A stretch of DNA of 40,405 bases from Desulfobacca acetoxidans (GCA_020722205.1 DYLF01000017.1:1-40405), one strand, 5' to 3'; positions 9,308 to 18,153 are shown, numbered from the stretch's first letter. The notes: generated from the letters alone by a model not told the origin. Numbers and translations are program-made.

Positions 9308-9502
9308 CTATTTTAGGCTGCGTCGCTGGGCCAACACTCTGAGCTGCATGGTTTGCTGGCGCCCCGCCAGGCCCCAAAGGTTTGGTGGCGGAGCCGGCGG
9401 CGGCCAACGGGCGGGAGCCGCGGCCAACAAGGCCTCCTCCTCCAGGAGGTAAGCCTGAACCGCGCCGCTGACAGCCGCCAGAATCTGAGGGGTGACCGGC
9501 AT
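9308..9502 (-). CDS. Small protein between carboxylase subunits (possible accessory subunit)
   Basis: MPVTPQILAAVSGAVQAYLLEEEALLAAAPARWPPPAPPPNLWGLAGRQQTMQLRVLAQRRSLK; lies between the biotinyl and carboxyltransferase subunits on the same strand; SD-like AAGGAG upstream. Confidence 0.6.
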   Translation of the reverse strand: MPVTPQILAAVSGAVQAYLLEEEALLAAAPARWPPPAPPPNLWGLAGRQQTMQLRVLAQRRSLK

Positions 9503-9606
9503 TTATTTCTCCTTATTTAAAGGTTTTAGGTGTCGGGCCCTGGGATTGCCGTTTTTGTTGCCAAACACAAGTCCAGAAGCAAAAACCCAAAACCAAGAAT
9601 ACCGCC

Positions 9607-11160
9607 TTAAACCGGGATATTGCCGTGCTTCTTGGGGGGCAGGTTTTCCCGTTTGCTGGTCATGATCTCCAGGGCCTCAATCAGCCGGGGGCGGGTTTCC
9701 CGGGGGGGGATGACCTGGTCCACAAAGCCCCGGGAGGCAGCGATATAGGGATTATACAAGAGGTTCTCGTAGTGGGCGATGATCTCCTGGCGCTTGGCCT
9801 CGGGGTCCGGTGCTGCCTTAATTTCCCGGCGAAAGATGACGTTGGCCGCCCCTTCGGCTCCCATGACGGCGATTTCGGCCGTGGGCCAAGCCAAGACCAT
9901 GTCGGCCCCCAGGTCCCGGGAACACATGGCTAGATAAGAGCCGCCGTAGTCCTTGCGGGTGATCAGGGTAAGCTTGGGCACGGTGGCCTCGGAGTAACAC
10001 CACAGGAGTTTGGCGCCGTGGCGGATGATGCCCCGGTGCTCCTGGTCGCTGCCCGGCAGATAGCCCGGCACATCGGCGATGGTGAGGAGGGGCAGGTTGA
10101 AGGCGTCGCAGAAGCGGATGAAACGGGTGGCCTTGTCGGCTGCGTCCACGTCCAGACAGCCGGCCAGGACGCGGGGCTGGTTGGCGATGAGGCCGATGGG
10201 CCGACCATTAAGACGGGCGAAGGCCACGATCATATTTGGGGCATAATAGTGGTGCGGCTCAAAGAAATCGCCGTTATCCACGATGGCCCGGATGACGTCG
10301 TACATGTCGTAGGAGGCCCGGGGGTTATCGGGCACGATGCTGTCCAGGGCCGCATCCTCCCGGCCGCTCGGGTCGGAGCAGGGGATGATGGGCGGGTCTT
10401 CCATGTTGTTGTTGGGCAAATATGACAGCATGCGCTTGATCTGGTTGAGGCAGTCTTCGTCGTTTTCGCAGGCGAAGTGGGCCACGCCGCTTTTCATGTT
10501 GTGGGCCATGGCGCCCCCCAGATCCTCGAAGGATATTTCCTCTCCGGTGACGCTTTTGATCACATCCGGCCCGGTGATGAACATATAGGAGGTGTTTTTC
10601 ACCATAAAGACAAAGTCGGTCATGGCCGGGGAATAGACGGCGCCTCCGGCGGTGGGGCCCATGATGGCGGAAATTTGTGGGATGACCCCGGAGGCAATGG
10701 CGTTGCGGTAGAAGATCTGGCCGTAGGCCGAAAGGGAATCTACACCTTCCTGGATGCGGGCGCCGCCGGAATCATTCAGTCCCACAAAGGGCACACCGGC
10801 CTTCAGGGCCAGGTCCATGACTTTACAGATTTTTCTGGAGTGCATCTCTCCCAAGGAGCCGGCCCGGGAGGTGAAGTCCTGGGCGAAAGCAAAAACCGGG
10901 CGGCCGTTGACCCGCCCGAAGCCGGTGATGACGCCGTCGGCGGGGATATTCACCTTCTCCATGCCGAAATTAACGCAGCGGTGGGTGACAAGCAGGTCGG
11001 TCTCCCGGAAGGTGCCGGAATCAAATAACAAATCCAGGCGCTCCCGGGCCGTCAGCTTGCCGCTCTTATGCTGCTTGGCCACCGCTTCGGCCCCGCCCAT
11101 GGCTTTGACCTCAGCCTCTTTGTCTCTGAGTTCCTGGATCTTTTGGGCCACCGTTTTCAT
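9607..11160 (-). CDS. Acyl-CoA carboxylase carboxyltransferase subunit / methylmalonyl-CoA carboxyltransferase 12S-like
   Basis: AKQHKSGKLTARERLDLLFD...GGARIQEGVDSLSAYGQIFYRN...GPTAGGAVYSPAMTDFVFMV...DVPGYLPGSDQEHRGIIRHGAKLL. Confidence 0.92.
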   Translation of the reverse strand: MKTVAQKIQELRDKEAEVKAMGGAEAVAKQHKSGKLTARERLDLLFDSGTFRETDLLVTHRCVNFGMEKVNIPADGVITGFGRVNGRPVFAFAQDFTSRAGSLGEMHSRKICKVMDLALKAGVPFVGLNDSGGARIQEGVDSLSAYGQIFYRNAIASGVIPQISAIMGPTAGGAVYSPAMTDFVFMVKNTSYMFITGPDVIKSVTGEEISFEDLGGAMAHNMKSGVAHFACENDEDCLNQIKRMLSYLPNNNMEDPPIIPCSDPSGREDAALDSIVPDNPRASYDMYDVIRAIVDNGDFFEPHHYYAPNMIVAFARLNGRPIGLIANQPRVLAGCLDVDAADKATRFIRFCDAFNLPLLTIADVPGYLPGSDQEHRGIIRHGAKLLWCYSEATVPKLTLITRKDYGGSYLAMCSRDLGADMVLAWPTAEIAVMGAEGAANVIFRREIKAAPDPEAKRQEIIAHYENLLYNPYIAASRGFVDQVIPPRETRPRLIEALEIMTSKRENLPPKKHGNIPV

Positions 11161-11442
11161 AGCTGACTCCTTATTGATAATAACCCTTACTCCCGAAAAG
11201 AGAGCCTTGAGACTTGCGGAGAATGAGAGAGTCGGATAGTAATAAGCTAGTAATTTTGAAGCTAGGAAAGCTTATTTTCTTTTTCTGGCCTTGTCAATCC
11301 CCCGCTTCGGAAATGTTTTCGGTTTTCCGGGTCTTTTTTCTGGGGCGCTACCGATGGGTGGCCAAGACTAGGCGGGGGGATTTCGTCACCAACTTAACCT
11401 GATTACCTGACGGATTTTTGTGGAAGACATGACGAGGAGGGG

Positions 11443-11910
11443 TTGATGGCTACCAGTGTAGAGGGGGAGGTTCAGCAGGCCAGCCACCGGACCCGGGTGC
11501 GGGTGCGTTTTGGGGACACGGATCCTTATGGGATTGTTTATTTTGTCAGTTATTTCCGCTATTGTCACCGGGCCATTGAGGAGTATTTGAGAGATTGCGG
11601 TTTGTTGCCGGAGAAGACTTTTCGGAATACCGAGGAAGAGTTCGGTCTTCCTATTGTGGAGGCATGGTGTCGGTTTCTCAGGCCTTGTCGCTATGGGGAA
11701 CTGTTGACCATAGAAACCCGTCTCCAAGAAATGCGCCGCAAGGCCATGATCTTCCGCTTTGAATTTTTTTCGGAGAAGGGGGAGCTGGCGGCGGAGGGCA
11801 CGGCGCACCTGGTGGCGATTGACCGGCAGTGGAAAGCCCGGGAGGTGCCGGAGAGGGTAAGGGCGGCGTTGGCAACAGGAACGAGAACTATAGAAGACCA
11901 GGTGCAATAA
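11443..11910 (+). CDS. Acyl-CoA thioesterase, 4HBT/YbgC-like hotdog fold
   Basis: RVRVRFGDTDPYGIVYFVSYFRYCHRAIEEYL motif. Confidence 0.8.
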   Translation: MMATSVEGEVQQASHRTRVRVRFGDTDPYGIVYFVSYFRYCHRAIEEYLRDCGLLPEKTFRNTEEEFGLPIVEAWCRFLRPCRYGELLTIETRLQEMRRKAMIFRFEFFSEKGELAAEGTAHLVAIDRQWKAREVPERVRAALATGTRTIEDQVQ

Positions 11911-12045
11911 ACCCGGACTGGTCTGTATCCTGTGGCAAAGCGCTGAGGTTCGCCGCCTCTGCCAGGGGGGGCTGTAAACCGCTGGAGAAAAAGCAGGCCG
12001 TCGATAACTTGTCGGGCCCCGGGACAGGGAGCTTGCAGAACAGTA

Positions 12046-13077
12046 ATGTTTATGAGGGAATCGCCCAAGGGAGAGGTGGAGCTGATCTTGAAGTTGGCGC
12101 AGGGGTTTGGGGCCGGGCCGCCGGAGGTGGTGGCAGGGATCGGCGATGATTGCGCGGTCATCGACCTGGGTCAGGGTGAGGCTTGGCTGTGGACGGTGGA
12201 CACCTTGGTGGAAGGGGTGCATTTTGAGCTGTCCTATATGAGCCCGGCGCAGTTGGGGCGCAAGGCCTTGGCGGTGAATTTGAGCGATATTGCAGCGATG
12301 GGGGGGGAAGCTCGCTATGTCCTGCTTTCCTTGGGTTGGCCGCCGGAGCGGGAGCTGGCCGGGGCGGTGGCGCTGGGAGAGGGCTTGGCCCAGGCGGGCC
12401 GGGATTATGGGGTGAGCGTGATCGGCGGCGATACGGTGGCTTCGCCCGGGGGGGTGGCGGTGACTATTACGGTACTGGGCCGGGCGCCAGCGGTTGAGAT
12501 TATCAGGCGCGGGGGGGCGCAGGTGGGCGATCTGATCTATGTCACCGGGAGGCTGGGAGAGGCAGCCGCCGGCTTGGCAATCTTACAAGGGCGGGCCGAT
12601 ATACCGGCGGAGCTGGCCGCGCCTTTACTGAAGGCCCATCTTGAACCTCAACCCCGGTTGGCCGCCGGTCGGTTGTTGGCGCAAAAAAGGTTGGCAACCG
12701 CCCTCATTGATTTGTCGGATGGGGTGGCCAGTGATTTAAGGCACCTCTGTCGGGCCAGCGGGGTGGGGGCGGTGCTGCGGCTGGAGTGGATTCCCATTTC
12801 CCCAGGAGTTGTAGAAGTGGCCAAGGCCATCAATAGGGATTCCTTGGAGCTGGCGTTGCGGGGGGGCGAGGATTATGAGCTAATGTTTACCTCAGCACCA
12901 AAGTTACGCCAGCCCTTGTTACAGGCCTTTGCTAAAATTGGGATTCCCCCTCCCATACAAATCGGGGAGATTATTCCAGGAGGAGATATACTGGTTATGA
13001 CGCCGGCCGGGGAGAAGAAAGACTTGGGGGTAGGATATGACCATTTCCTGCTTGACCGGGGAGTCGTCAGGGACTAA
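12046..13077 (+). CDS. thiL: Thiamine-monophosphate kinase
   Basis: GIGDDCAVIDLG...TVDTLVEGVHFEL...LGRKALAVNLSDIAAMGG...SVIGGDTV...ALRGGEDYELMFT. Confidence 0.92.
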   Translation: MFMRESPKGEVELILKLAQGFGAGPPEVVAGIGDDCAVIDLGQGEAWLWTVDTLVEGVHFELSYMSPAQLGRKALAVNLSDIAAMGGEARYVLLSLGWPPERELAGAVALGEGLAQAGRDYGVSVIGGDTVASPGGVAVTITVLGRAPAVEIIRRGGAQVGDLIYVTGRLGEAAAGLAILQGRADIPAELAAPLLKAHLEPQPRLAAGRLLAQKRLATALIDLSDGVASDLRHLCRASGVGAVLRLEWIPISPGVVEVAKAINRDSLELALRGGEDYELMFTSAPKLRQPLLQAFAKIGIPPPIQIGEIIPGGDILVMTPAGEKKDLGVGYDHFLLDRGVVRD

Positions 13078-13187
13078 CATGAGCGACTGTGGGCAGGAGG
13101 GTTGTGCTGTCGAATTTGGTTAGGCCCTAGACCCGGGCGGACGCCGATGATATCAGGGTGGTGTGAGGGGAAGGGTTTCGTCAGGTC

Positions 13188-13376
13188 ATGGCAGAGAGGG
13201 AGAGACCATTGAAAGTTTGTGGCACCTGTCGGTACTGGTCTGCCCGGTACAAAGGTTTTTGCGAACGCCTTCAGCAGGGGGTGGGGAAGTTCTGGATGTG
13301 TGAGAGCTGGTGTGGGCAAGGCACTGAGCCGGAGGAGGCGTCAGCTGCTGAGAGTAAAGAGGCGGCAGTAAAGTAG
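13188..13376 (+). CDS. Small Cys-rich protein (CxxC...C...C)
   Basis: KVCGTCRYWSARYKGFCERLQQGVGKFWMCESW. Confidence 0.6.
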   Translation: MAERERPLKVCGTCRYWSARYKGFCERLQQGVGKFWMCESWCGQGTEPEEASAAESKEAAVK

Positions 13377-13438
13377 GGGGATCTGGGTTTTAGGTTCGGG
13401 GTTTTGGGTTGGCAGTAACCTGACGGGAGCAAGGAGGG

Positions 13439-13906
13439 GTGAAATCTATGTTGGATATTGCCTTTAGGGGGTTGGTGCACGGAGTCTATGTGGTAACCAC
13501 TCGGGTGGGGGAGCGCATCAACGGCATGACCGCGGCCTGGGTCTCCCAGGTTTCCTTGCACCCATTGCTGATTATGGTGTCCATTGCCCCGGCCCGCTAT
13601 TCCCACGAGCTTATTAAGGAAAGCGGGGTCTTTGCCATCAATGTGCTGACCACGGAACAGGTGGAGGTGGGCAAGCGCTTTGGATATAAGAGTGGTCGCA
13701 AGGTGGACAAATTCGTCGGCTTGGAATACATCACCGCGGTGACCGGTTCCCCTATTCTGCCTCAGGCCTATGCCTACTTCGACTTAAAGGTAACGGCCAC
13801 TTTCCCGGCCGGCGATCACACCCTGTTCGTGGGGGAAGTGTTGGACGCCAAGATCTTACAGCCGGAGGCGCAGGCCTTGGTGTTCAAGAAGGCGGATTTC
13901 TTTTAA
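13439..13906 (+). CDS. Flavin reductase-like domain protein
   Basis: GTG start with AAGGAGG SD; GVYVVTTRVGERINGMTAAWVSQVSLHPLLIMVSIAPARYSHELIKESGVFAINVLT. Confidence 0.87.
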   Translation: MKSMLDIAFRGLVHGVYVVTTRVGERINGMTAAWVSQVSLHPLLIMVSIAPARYSHELIKESGVFAINVLTTEQVEVGKRFGYKSGRKVDKFVGLEYITAVTGSPILPQAYAYFDLKVTATFPAGDHTLFVGEVLDAKILQPEAQALVFKKADFF

Positions 13907-13992
13907 GGGTCAGCGGCGAAAAAAGTTTGACAAATGAGCTGTATTGTTTTATGAGAGTTAGTCAACGATTTTATTTTAGTTTAAAAGGAGGA

Positions 13993-14043
13993 ATGACGAC
14001 AAGGAGGTCAGAGGCAAAAGGATTCCAGGGATGGAAAGAGTGA
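13993..14043 (+). CDS. Putative 16-aa upstream peptide MTTRRSEAKGFQGWKE
   Basis: AAAAGGAGG SD close to the ATG; its TGA overlaps an in-frame ATG of the downstream ORF (TGATG). Confidence 0.35.
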   Translation: MTTRRSEAKGFQGWKE

Positions 14044-14252
14044 TGATGAACTTTGGGAACGGGGGAGTCATCTGTCTGAATGGGGACATTCCGAGGGAAT
14101 GCCAGAGTTGTCTGTGGTGGGAGTGGGACCCCAAACAAGGGGTTTGTCGGAACGGCCAAAGTCCTTGTTGCGCCATTTATCGGCAGCGCCTGCTTTTTAG
14201 CGAAGCCGAGGCGTTTGTGAGGACCGTCAACTTTGCAGACCGCAAGTTTTGA
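14031..14252 (+). CDS. Small Cys-rich protein
   Basis: RECQSCLWWEWDPKQGVCRNGQSPCCAIYRQR; resembles the Cys/aromatic pattern of the 13188-13376 product. Confidence 0.6.
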   Translation: MERVMMNFGNGGVICLNGDIPRECQSCLWWEWDPKQGVCRNGQSPCCAIYRQRLLFSEAEAFVRTVNFADRKF

Positions 14253-14895
14253 GGTTCCGACTCAGCAGGTCAGCGTGCCGTAAAGGGACAGGCAGGCGAT
14301 ATTGACTTAGGCAGCCCAGGGTGATGTCCAGGCAGTCTCTCAGGGATACACGATGTCCGGGGGAGACATAAAGGGGTTTTTTCCCTTCCCTGGTGCGTAG
14401 GATGAAACCCAAGACCTTTTCTTGAGAGAAGAGGGGGCGAAAAGCCCCCTTTTTTATTTCGGGTTCGGTTCCTTGGCCTATGAGGCGGCTTTTGGCGACG
14501 CCGATGGTGGGGGTGTTGAGCAGGAGGCCGAGGTGGGAGGCCAGCCCCAGACCCCGGGGGTGGGCAATCCCTTGCCCGTCCACCAGCAGCACCTCCGGAC
14601 GCTGGTGCAACTTGGCCCACACCTTCATGAGCACGGGTATTTCGCGAAAGCTCAACAGCCCCGGGATATACGGGAAAAGGCAGGGTTCCCCGGCCCCGGC
14701 CTCTGCCACCAGCTCCAGCCCTGGGTAAGTATAAACGGCGATGGCCCCGAAGATGCGCCTTTCGCCCCGGTCATAGGCGGCATCGGCACCGCCCACCAGT
14801 TGTGGGGGGCGGGCCAAGGGGGTGAGCCGAACCTGAAAGCGCAAGGCTTCCTGGAGGGCTACTGCGTCCTGATAATTTTTGGGCCAGTTGTGCAT
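14227..14895 (-). CDS. nfi: Endonuclease V (deoxyinosine 3' endonuclease)
   Basis: VGGADAAYD...PGLLSFREIPVL...LLVDGQGIAHPRGLGLASHLGLLLNTPTIGVAKSRL. Confidence 0.92.
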   Translation of the reverse strand: MHNWPKNYQDAVALQEALRFQVRLTPLARPPQLVGGADAAYDRGERRIFGAIAVYTYPGLELVAEAGAGEPCLFPYIPGLLSFREIPVLMKVWAKLHQRPEVLLVDGQGIAHPRGLGLASHLGLLLNTPTIGVAKSRLIGQGTEPEIKKGAFRPLFSQEKVLGFILRTREGKKPLYVSPGHRVSLRDCLDITLGCLSQYRLPVPLRHADLLSRNLKTCGLQS

Positions 14896-15026
14896 GGCTT
14901 TTGGGTTTTAGGTCTTAAGTTTTAATTTCCGCTCCGGAGAAAAATGGCGGCGTCTCGGTTTGACAAGATACCACGGTTCATTCACAAAGGTCCCTGGCCT
15001 CTCGTTCATCGCCTTCAGTCTCTAGC

Positions 15027-16214
15027 CTATGGTCTGCGCACCAATTCGGCGCTATAGATAAATGGCCCGTCTCGGCGTTGCCAGCCCTGTGGGGTGCGTT
15101 CCAGGAGCCAGCCGCTGTCTTTTTTACCGCCGAAGGGCAGGCGCAAGGGGGTGAAAAGGAAGTCAGGGTTGTCATAGACCATGCCAAAGGTTTGGAGCAG
15201 GGCTTCCTTGCCGCCGGGCGGCGGGGTGCCGAAGAAGGCGACCAGAAAGGGATAGCGGGAAGCCAGAACTTTGGCCAGGCTGTCGGCGTCGCTGGGGGAG
15301 GGGACGAGGGCCAGAAAAGGGCCAAACAGCTCCAAGTCCGGGGGCTGGTGGGTTTCCACCAGGAAAGGGCCCTGCCACTCCCCGTCCTGGCGGGGAGGCA
15401 GCAAGAAACGATGGTCGCTGAGGGCCTCGAGGGCGCGCGCCAATAAGAGGCGGGTGCGCGCCACTTTGATGGGGCCGATCCAGGTGTCCGGGTCCCTGGG
15501 GTCGCCGACCTTGATTTCTGGCAGACGGGCCAGGATCAGGTCACGGGCGGTGTGGTAAATGTCCTGGTGGATATAGGCGCGCTTCAGGGTGGTGCAGTAT
15601 TGGCCGCCGTTAATAAAGGCGCGGTGCACAATAAAGCGGGTGGCGGCCTCCAAAGGGGCGTCCCTGAAGAGGATCACCGGCGGCAAGCCGCTGGGTCCGG
15701 CAAAAAAGAGTTTGTCAAAGGCCTGGGCCTCTTTTTCGTACACCGCCCCCACTTCGGTGCCGCCGGCGATGAACAACACCCTGACCTCCGGGGCAGCGAT
15801 GCAGGTTTGGCCGAAGGCGCGGTTGTCCACAGCGGTGACCAGCTCAATCTCCGGGAAAGGCTGCACCACCTGTTTCAGCACCTGGGCAGTGCGGGGGGTC
15901 TGGGAGGAGCAACTGAAGCGGAAGCGGTTGCCTCCCAGGAGAGCGGCGCCGCCGACTCGGGCCAGCATGACCGGGGCGGCGTCATAGGGGAAGATGGCGG
16001 CCACGACGCCATAGGGGTATTTGCCCTGCACGTGGGGAAGTTCCTCCTGCATGGTTCGGAGGTGATCCACGGCCAGGTCCACTTCCAGGGCGGCGAAGCG
16101 GCAAGGGGTGCCGATGTCTTGAGCGGCGGCCGCCACCAAGGAAGGGCGGGCGGCGGCCAGGGAAGAGGCCAGGTTTGTCAGCAAAGTCAGACGCGCTTTT
16201 TCGTTCCGGATCAT
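15027..16214 (-). CDS. Atypical aldehyde dehydrogenase-family protein
   Basis: MIRNEKARLTLLTNLASSL...PYGVVAAIFPYDAAPVMLARVGGAALLGGN...FINGGQYCTTLKRAYIHQDIY...LFGPFLALVP. Confidence 0.75.
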   Translation of the reverse strand: MIRNEKARLTLLTNLASSLAAARPSLVAAAAQDIGTPCRFAALEVDLAVDHLRTMQEELPHVQGKYPYGVVAAIFPYDAAPVMLARVGGAALLGGNRFRFSCSSQTPRTAQVLKQVVQPFPEIELVTAVDNRAFGQTCIAAPEVRVLFIAGGTEVGAVYEKEAQAFDKLFFAGPSGLPPVILFRDAPLEAATRFIVHRAFINGGQYCTTLKRAYIHQDIYHTARDLILARLPEIKVGDPRDPDTWIGPIKVARTRLLLARALEALSDHRFLLPPRQDGEWQGPFLVETHQPPDLELFGPFLALVPSPSDADSLAKVLASRYPFLVAFFGTPPPGGKEALLQTFGMVYDNPDFLFTPLRLPFGGKKDSGWLLERTPQGWQRRDGPFIYSAELVRRP

Positions 16215-16248
16215 GGGGCCAGACTCCTCGCCTCGCAGGATAGAGAAT

Positions 16249-17232
16249 TCATATGAGCCAGTCTTTGTATTGTTCTTTGGGCATATTGGTGAGGTGGACG
16301 AAGGTTTGTTGGTCTCTCTGGCGTATGGTGACAGTGACCTGAAGCCCAAGGGGGGCGTCGCTGTAAGCTGCGGCCAGGGCGGCAGCGGCATTGAGATCGG
16401 GAGTGGCGGAGTTTGTGGACAAAAGAACTATCGGTCCTGGGAAATCCTGGATTTTCAGGATGAAGTCGGCTGGACCGGCCAGTTCTAAGATAGCCTCGTT
16501 TTCCAGGCGGGTGCGGCCGACCACCGCCTTGACCCCTCCGGGGAGGCGGAAGTGCCGGCCCCGCTTGAGAAGTTCCAGGTCCCGGCGGGTAAGGAGGGGA
16601 GAAGATGCAAGGAGTTCCTTGAGTCGGTGGGCGTAGCCCGGCTCAGTCAGGAGGCAGCCGCCGGCCGGAGAAGGATAGAGGCTGATGCCGAGTTCTGAGG
16701 CCAGGGCCATCTGAAGCTTGCGACCCCGGCCGTGGAGGCCCAGAAGGCGCTCCCGGTCCACCCAGCCCAAAAGTTCCGGCTTAGTGGGCTGGAGGAGTTT
16801 GGCGCTCAAAGGTCTAAGCAGCAGCTCTGCATAACCAGATTTTTTGGCCACCAGGTTGAGGGCGCTCTTATGTTGGCTCATCGGCCGCTGCCCCAGTACC
16901 TCGCCGGTGAAGAGAAAATCAAAGCCCTCGCGGGAAGCGAGGGCACCCGCTTCCCGAAACATGAGGATGTGGCAGTCCACGCAGGGGTTGTGCCCTTTGC
17001 CCCAGCCATGGGGGGCCTGGAAAAGGAGGGGGGTGAACTTGTCGGTGAGGTCCAGCTCCCGCAAAGGGAGGCCGAGATGAGCAGCGGATTCCCGGGCCCG
17101 GGCGGCGCCAAAAAACGGAGTGACAAAACAAAGGAGAGACACCTCCACTCCCAGATTCTTGAGCAGGGTGGCGGCCAACATGCTGTCCAGGCCGCCTGAG
17201 AAAAGGCCCAAGGCGCGTATGGGACGATCCAT
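16249..17232 (-). CDS. PP-loop ATPase, ThiI/MnmA-like tRNA thiolation-type protein
   Basis: RALGLFSGGLDSMLAATLLKNLGVEV...NPCVDCHILMFREAG...FLFTGEVLGQRPMSQHKSALNLV...SPAGGCLLTEPGYAHRLKELL. Confidence 0.75.
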   Translation of the reverse strand: MDRPIRALGLFSGGLDSMLAATLLKNLGVEVSLLCFVTPFFGAARARESAAHLGLPLRELDLTDKFTPLLFQAPHGWGKGHNPCVDCHILMFREAGALASREGFDFLFTGEVLGQRPMSQHKSALNLVAKKSGYAELLLRPLSAKLLQPTKPELLGWVDRERLLGLHGRGRKLQMALASELGISLYPSPAGGCLLTEPGYAHRLKELLASSPLLTRRDLELLKRGRHFRLPGGVKAVVGRTRLENEAILELAGPADFILKIQDFPGPIVLLSTNSATPDLNAAAALAAAYSDAPLGLQVTVTIRQRDQQTFVHLTNMPKEQYKDWLI

Positions 17233-17334
17233 GGTTTGGTGATCTTCTGTCAGTTATCAGAGATTGACTAGGGCCTCTGATCAGTAATCGGTGAACTCAA
17301 AACCCGGCCCCGGCGTTAAACCAATAGCCGGAAA

Positions 17335-18102
17335 TCACGGTCTATAGTCTATCCCGTCTGACAATTGGAAACAATGCCAACCCAGGCGGTGCAGCAGGTT
17401 AAGGAAGGGGCGGCGGAGCCGTGCTTTAAGGAAGAGCGCCCAATCTGGTGGGGACAATTCCAAGCGGGCTTGCTGGTTCTGCACCCGGAGGCGCACCTGG
17501 CTGAAGCCCCGCGCCTTGAGCCAGGCTTCTGCCTGCCCTACCCGGACAAGGTGGTCGAGAGTAAGGTGGGTGTGATAAGGGAAACGGGTGGCCAGGCAGC
17601 TCTGGGGGGGCTTGTCCCAGATAAGACCGAGCCGGCGGCTGGTGAGCCTAATGGCCGCTTTGTCCCACCCCAGTTCCGCTAGGGGGCTTTTCACCTGAGA
17701 CTCCCGGAGCGCCGCTAACCCCGGGCGGAAGTCGTGCAGATCGTCCAGGTTGGTGCCGTCCCAGATCACCTCCGCGCCTTTGGCGGCTGCCACTTCCCGG
17801 GCTTCGGCCAGCAGGGCTTTTTTGCAGGCATAGCAGCGGTGCGGGGTATTGGCGCGAAAATCCGGAAGCTGGAAGGGGTCCATTTCCCTGACCAGGAGGT
17901 TGACCTGTAAGCCGTGGGCCAACCGCCAGGCTGCGGCCAGTTCACCGGCGGGGACGTGAGGGCCGGTGAAAGTAAGGGCCGTGAGTCCGGGACCCAGGAG
18001 GGGGGCGGCCACGGCCAGGAGCAGACTGGAATCCAGACCGCCGGAGAAGAGCAGGAGGGCTTGTCGCCAGCGGCGGAGGTAATTAATAAGTTCAGAATTC
18101 AA
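17335..18102 (-). CDS. larE: LarE-like ATP-dependent sulfur transferase
   Basis: LLLFSGGLDSSLLLAVA...TPHRCYACKKALL...VIWDGTNLDDLHDFRPGLAALRESQVKSPLAELGWDKAAIR...SCLATRFPY. Confidence 0.85.
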   Translation of the reverse strand: MNSELINYLRRWRQALLLFSGGLDSSLLLAVAAPLLGPGLTALTFTGPHVPAGELAAAWRLAHGLQVNLLVREMDPFQLPDFRANTPHRCYACKKALLAEAREVAAAKGAEVIWDGTNLDDLHDFRPGLAALRESQVKSPLAELGWDKAAIRLTSRRLGLIWDKPPQSCLATRFPYHTHLTLDHLVRVGQAEAWLKARGFSQVRLRVQNQQARLELSPPDWALFLKARLRRPFLNLLHRLGWHCFQLSDGIDYRP

Positions 18103-18153
18103 GGCACAAAGTTCTACCTTCTCCCAAGCTAAAAGCCTGCGGCGGCAAGTGTA

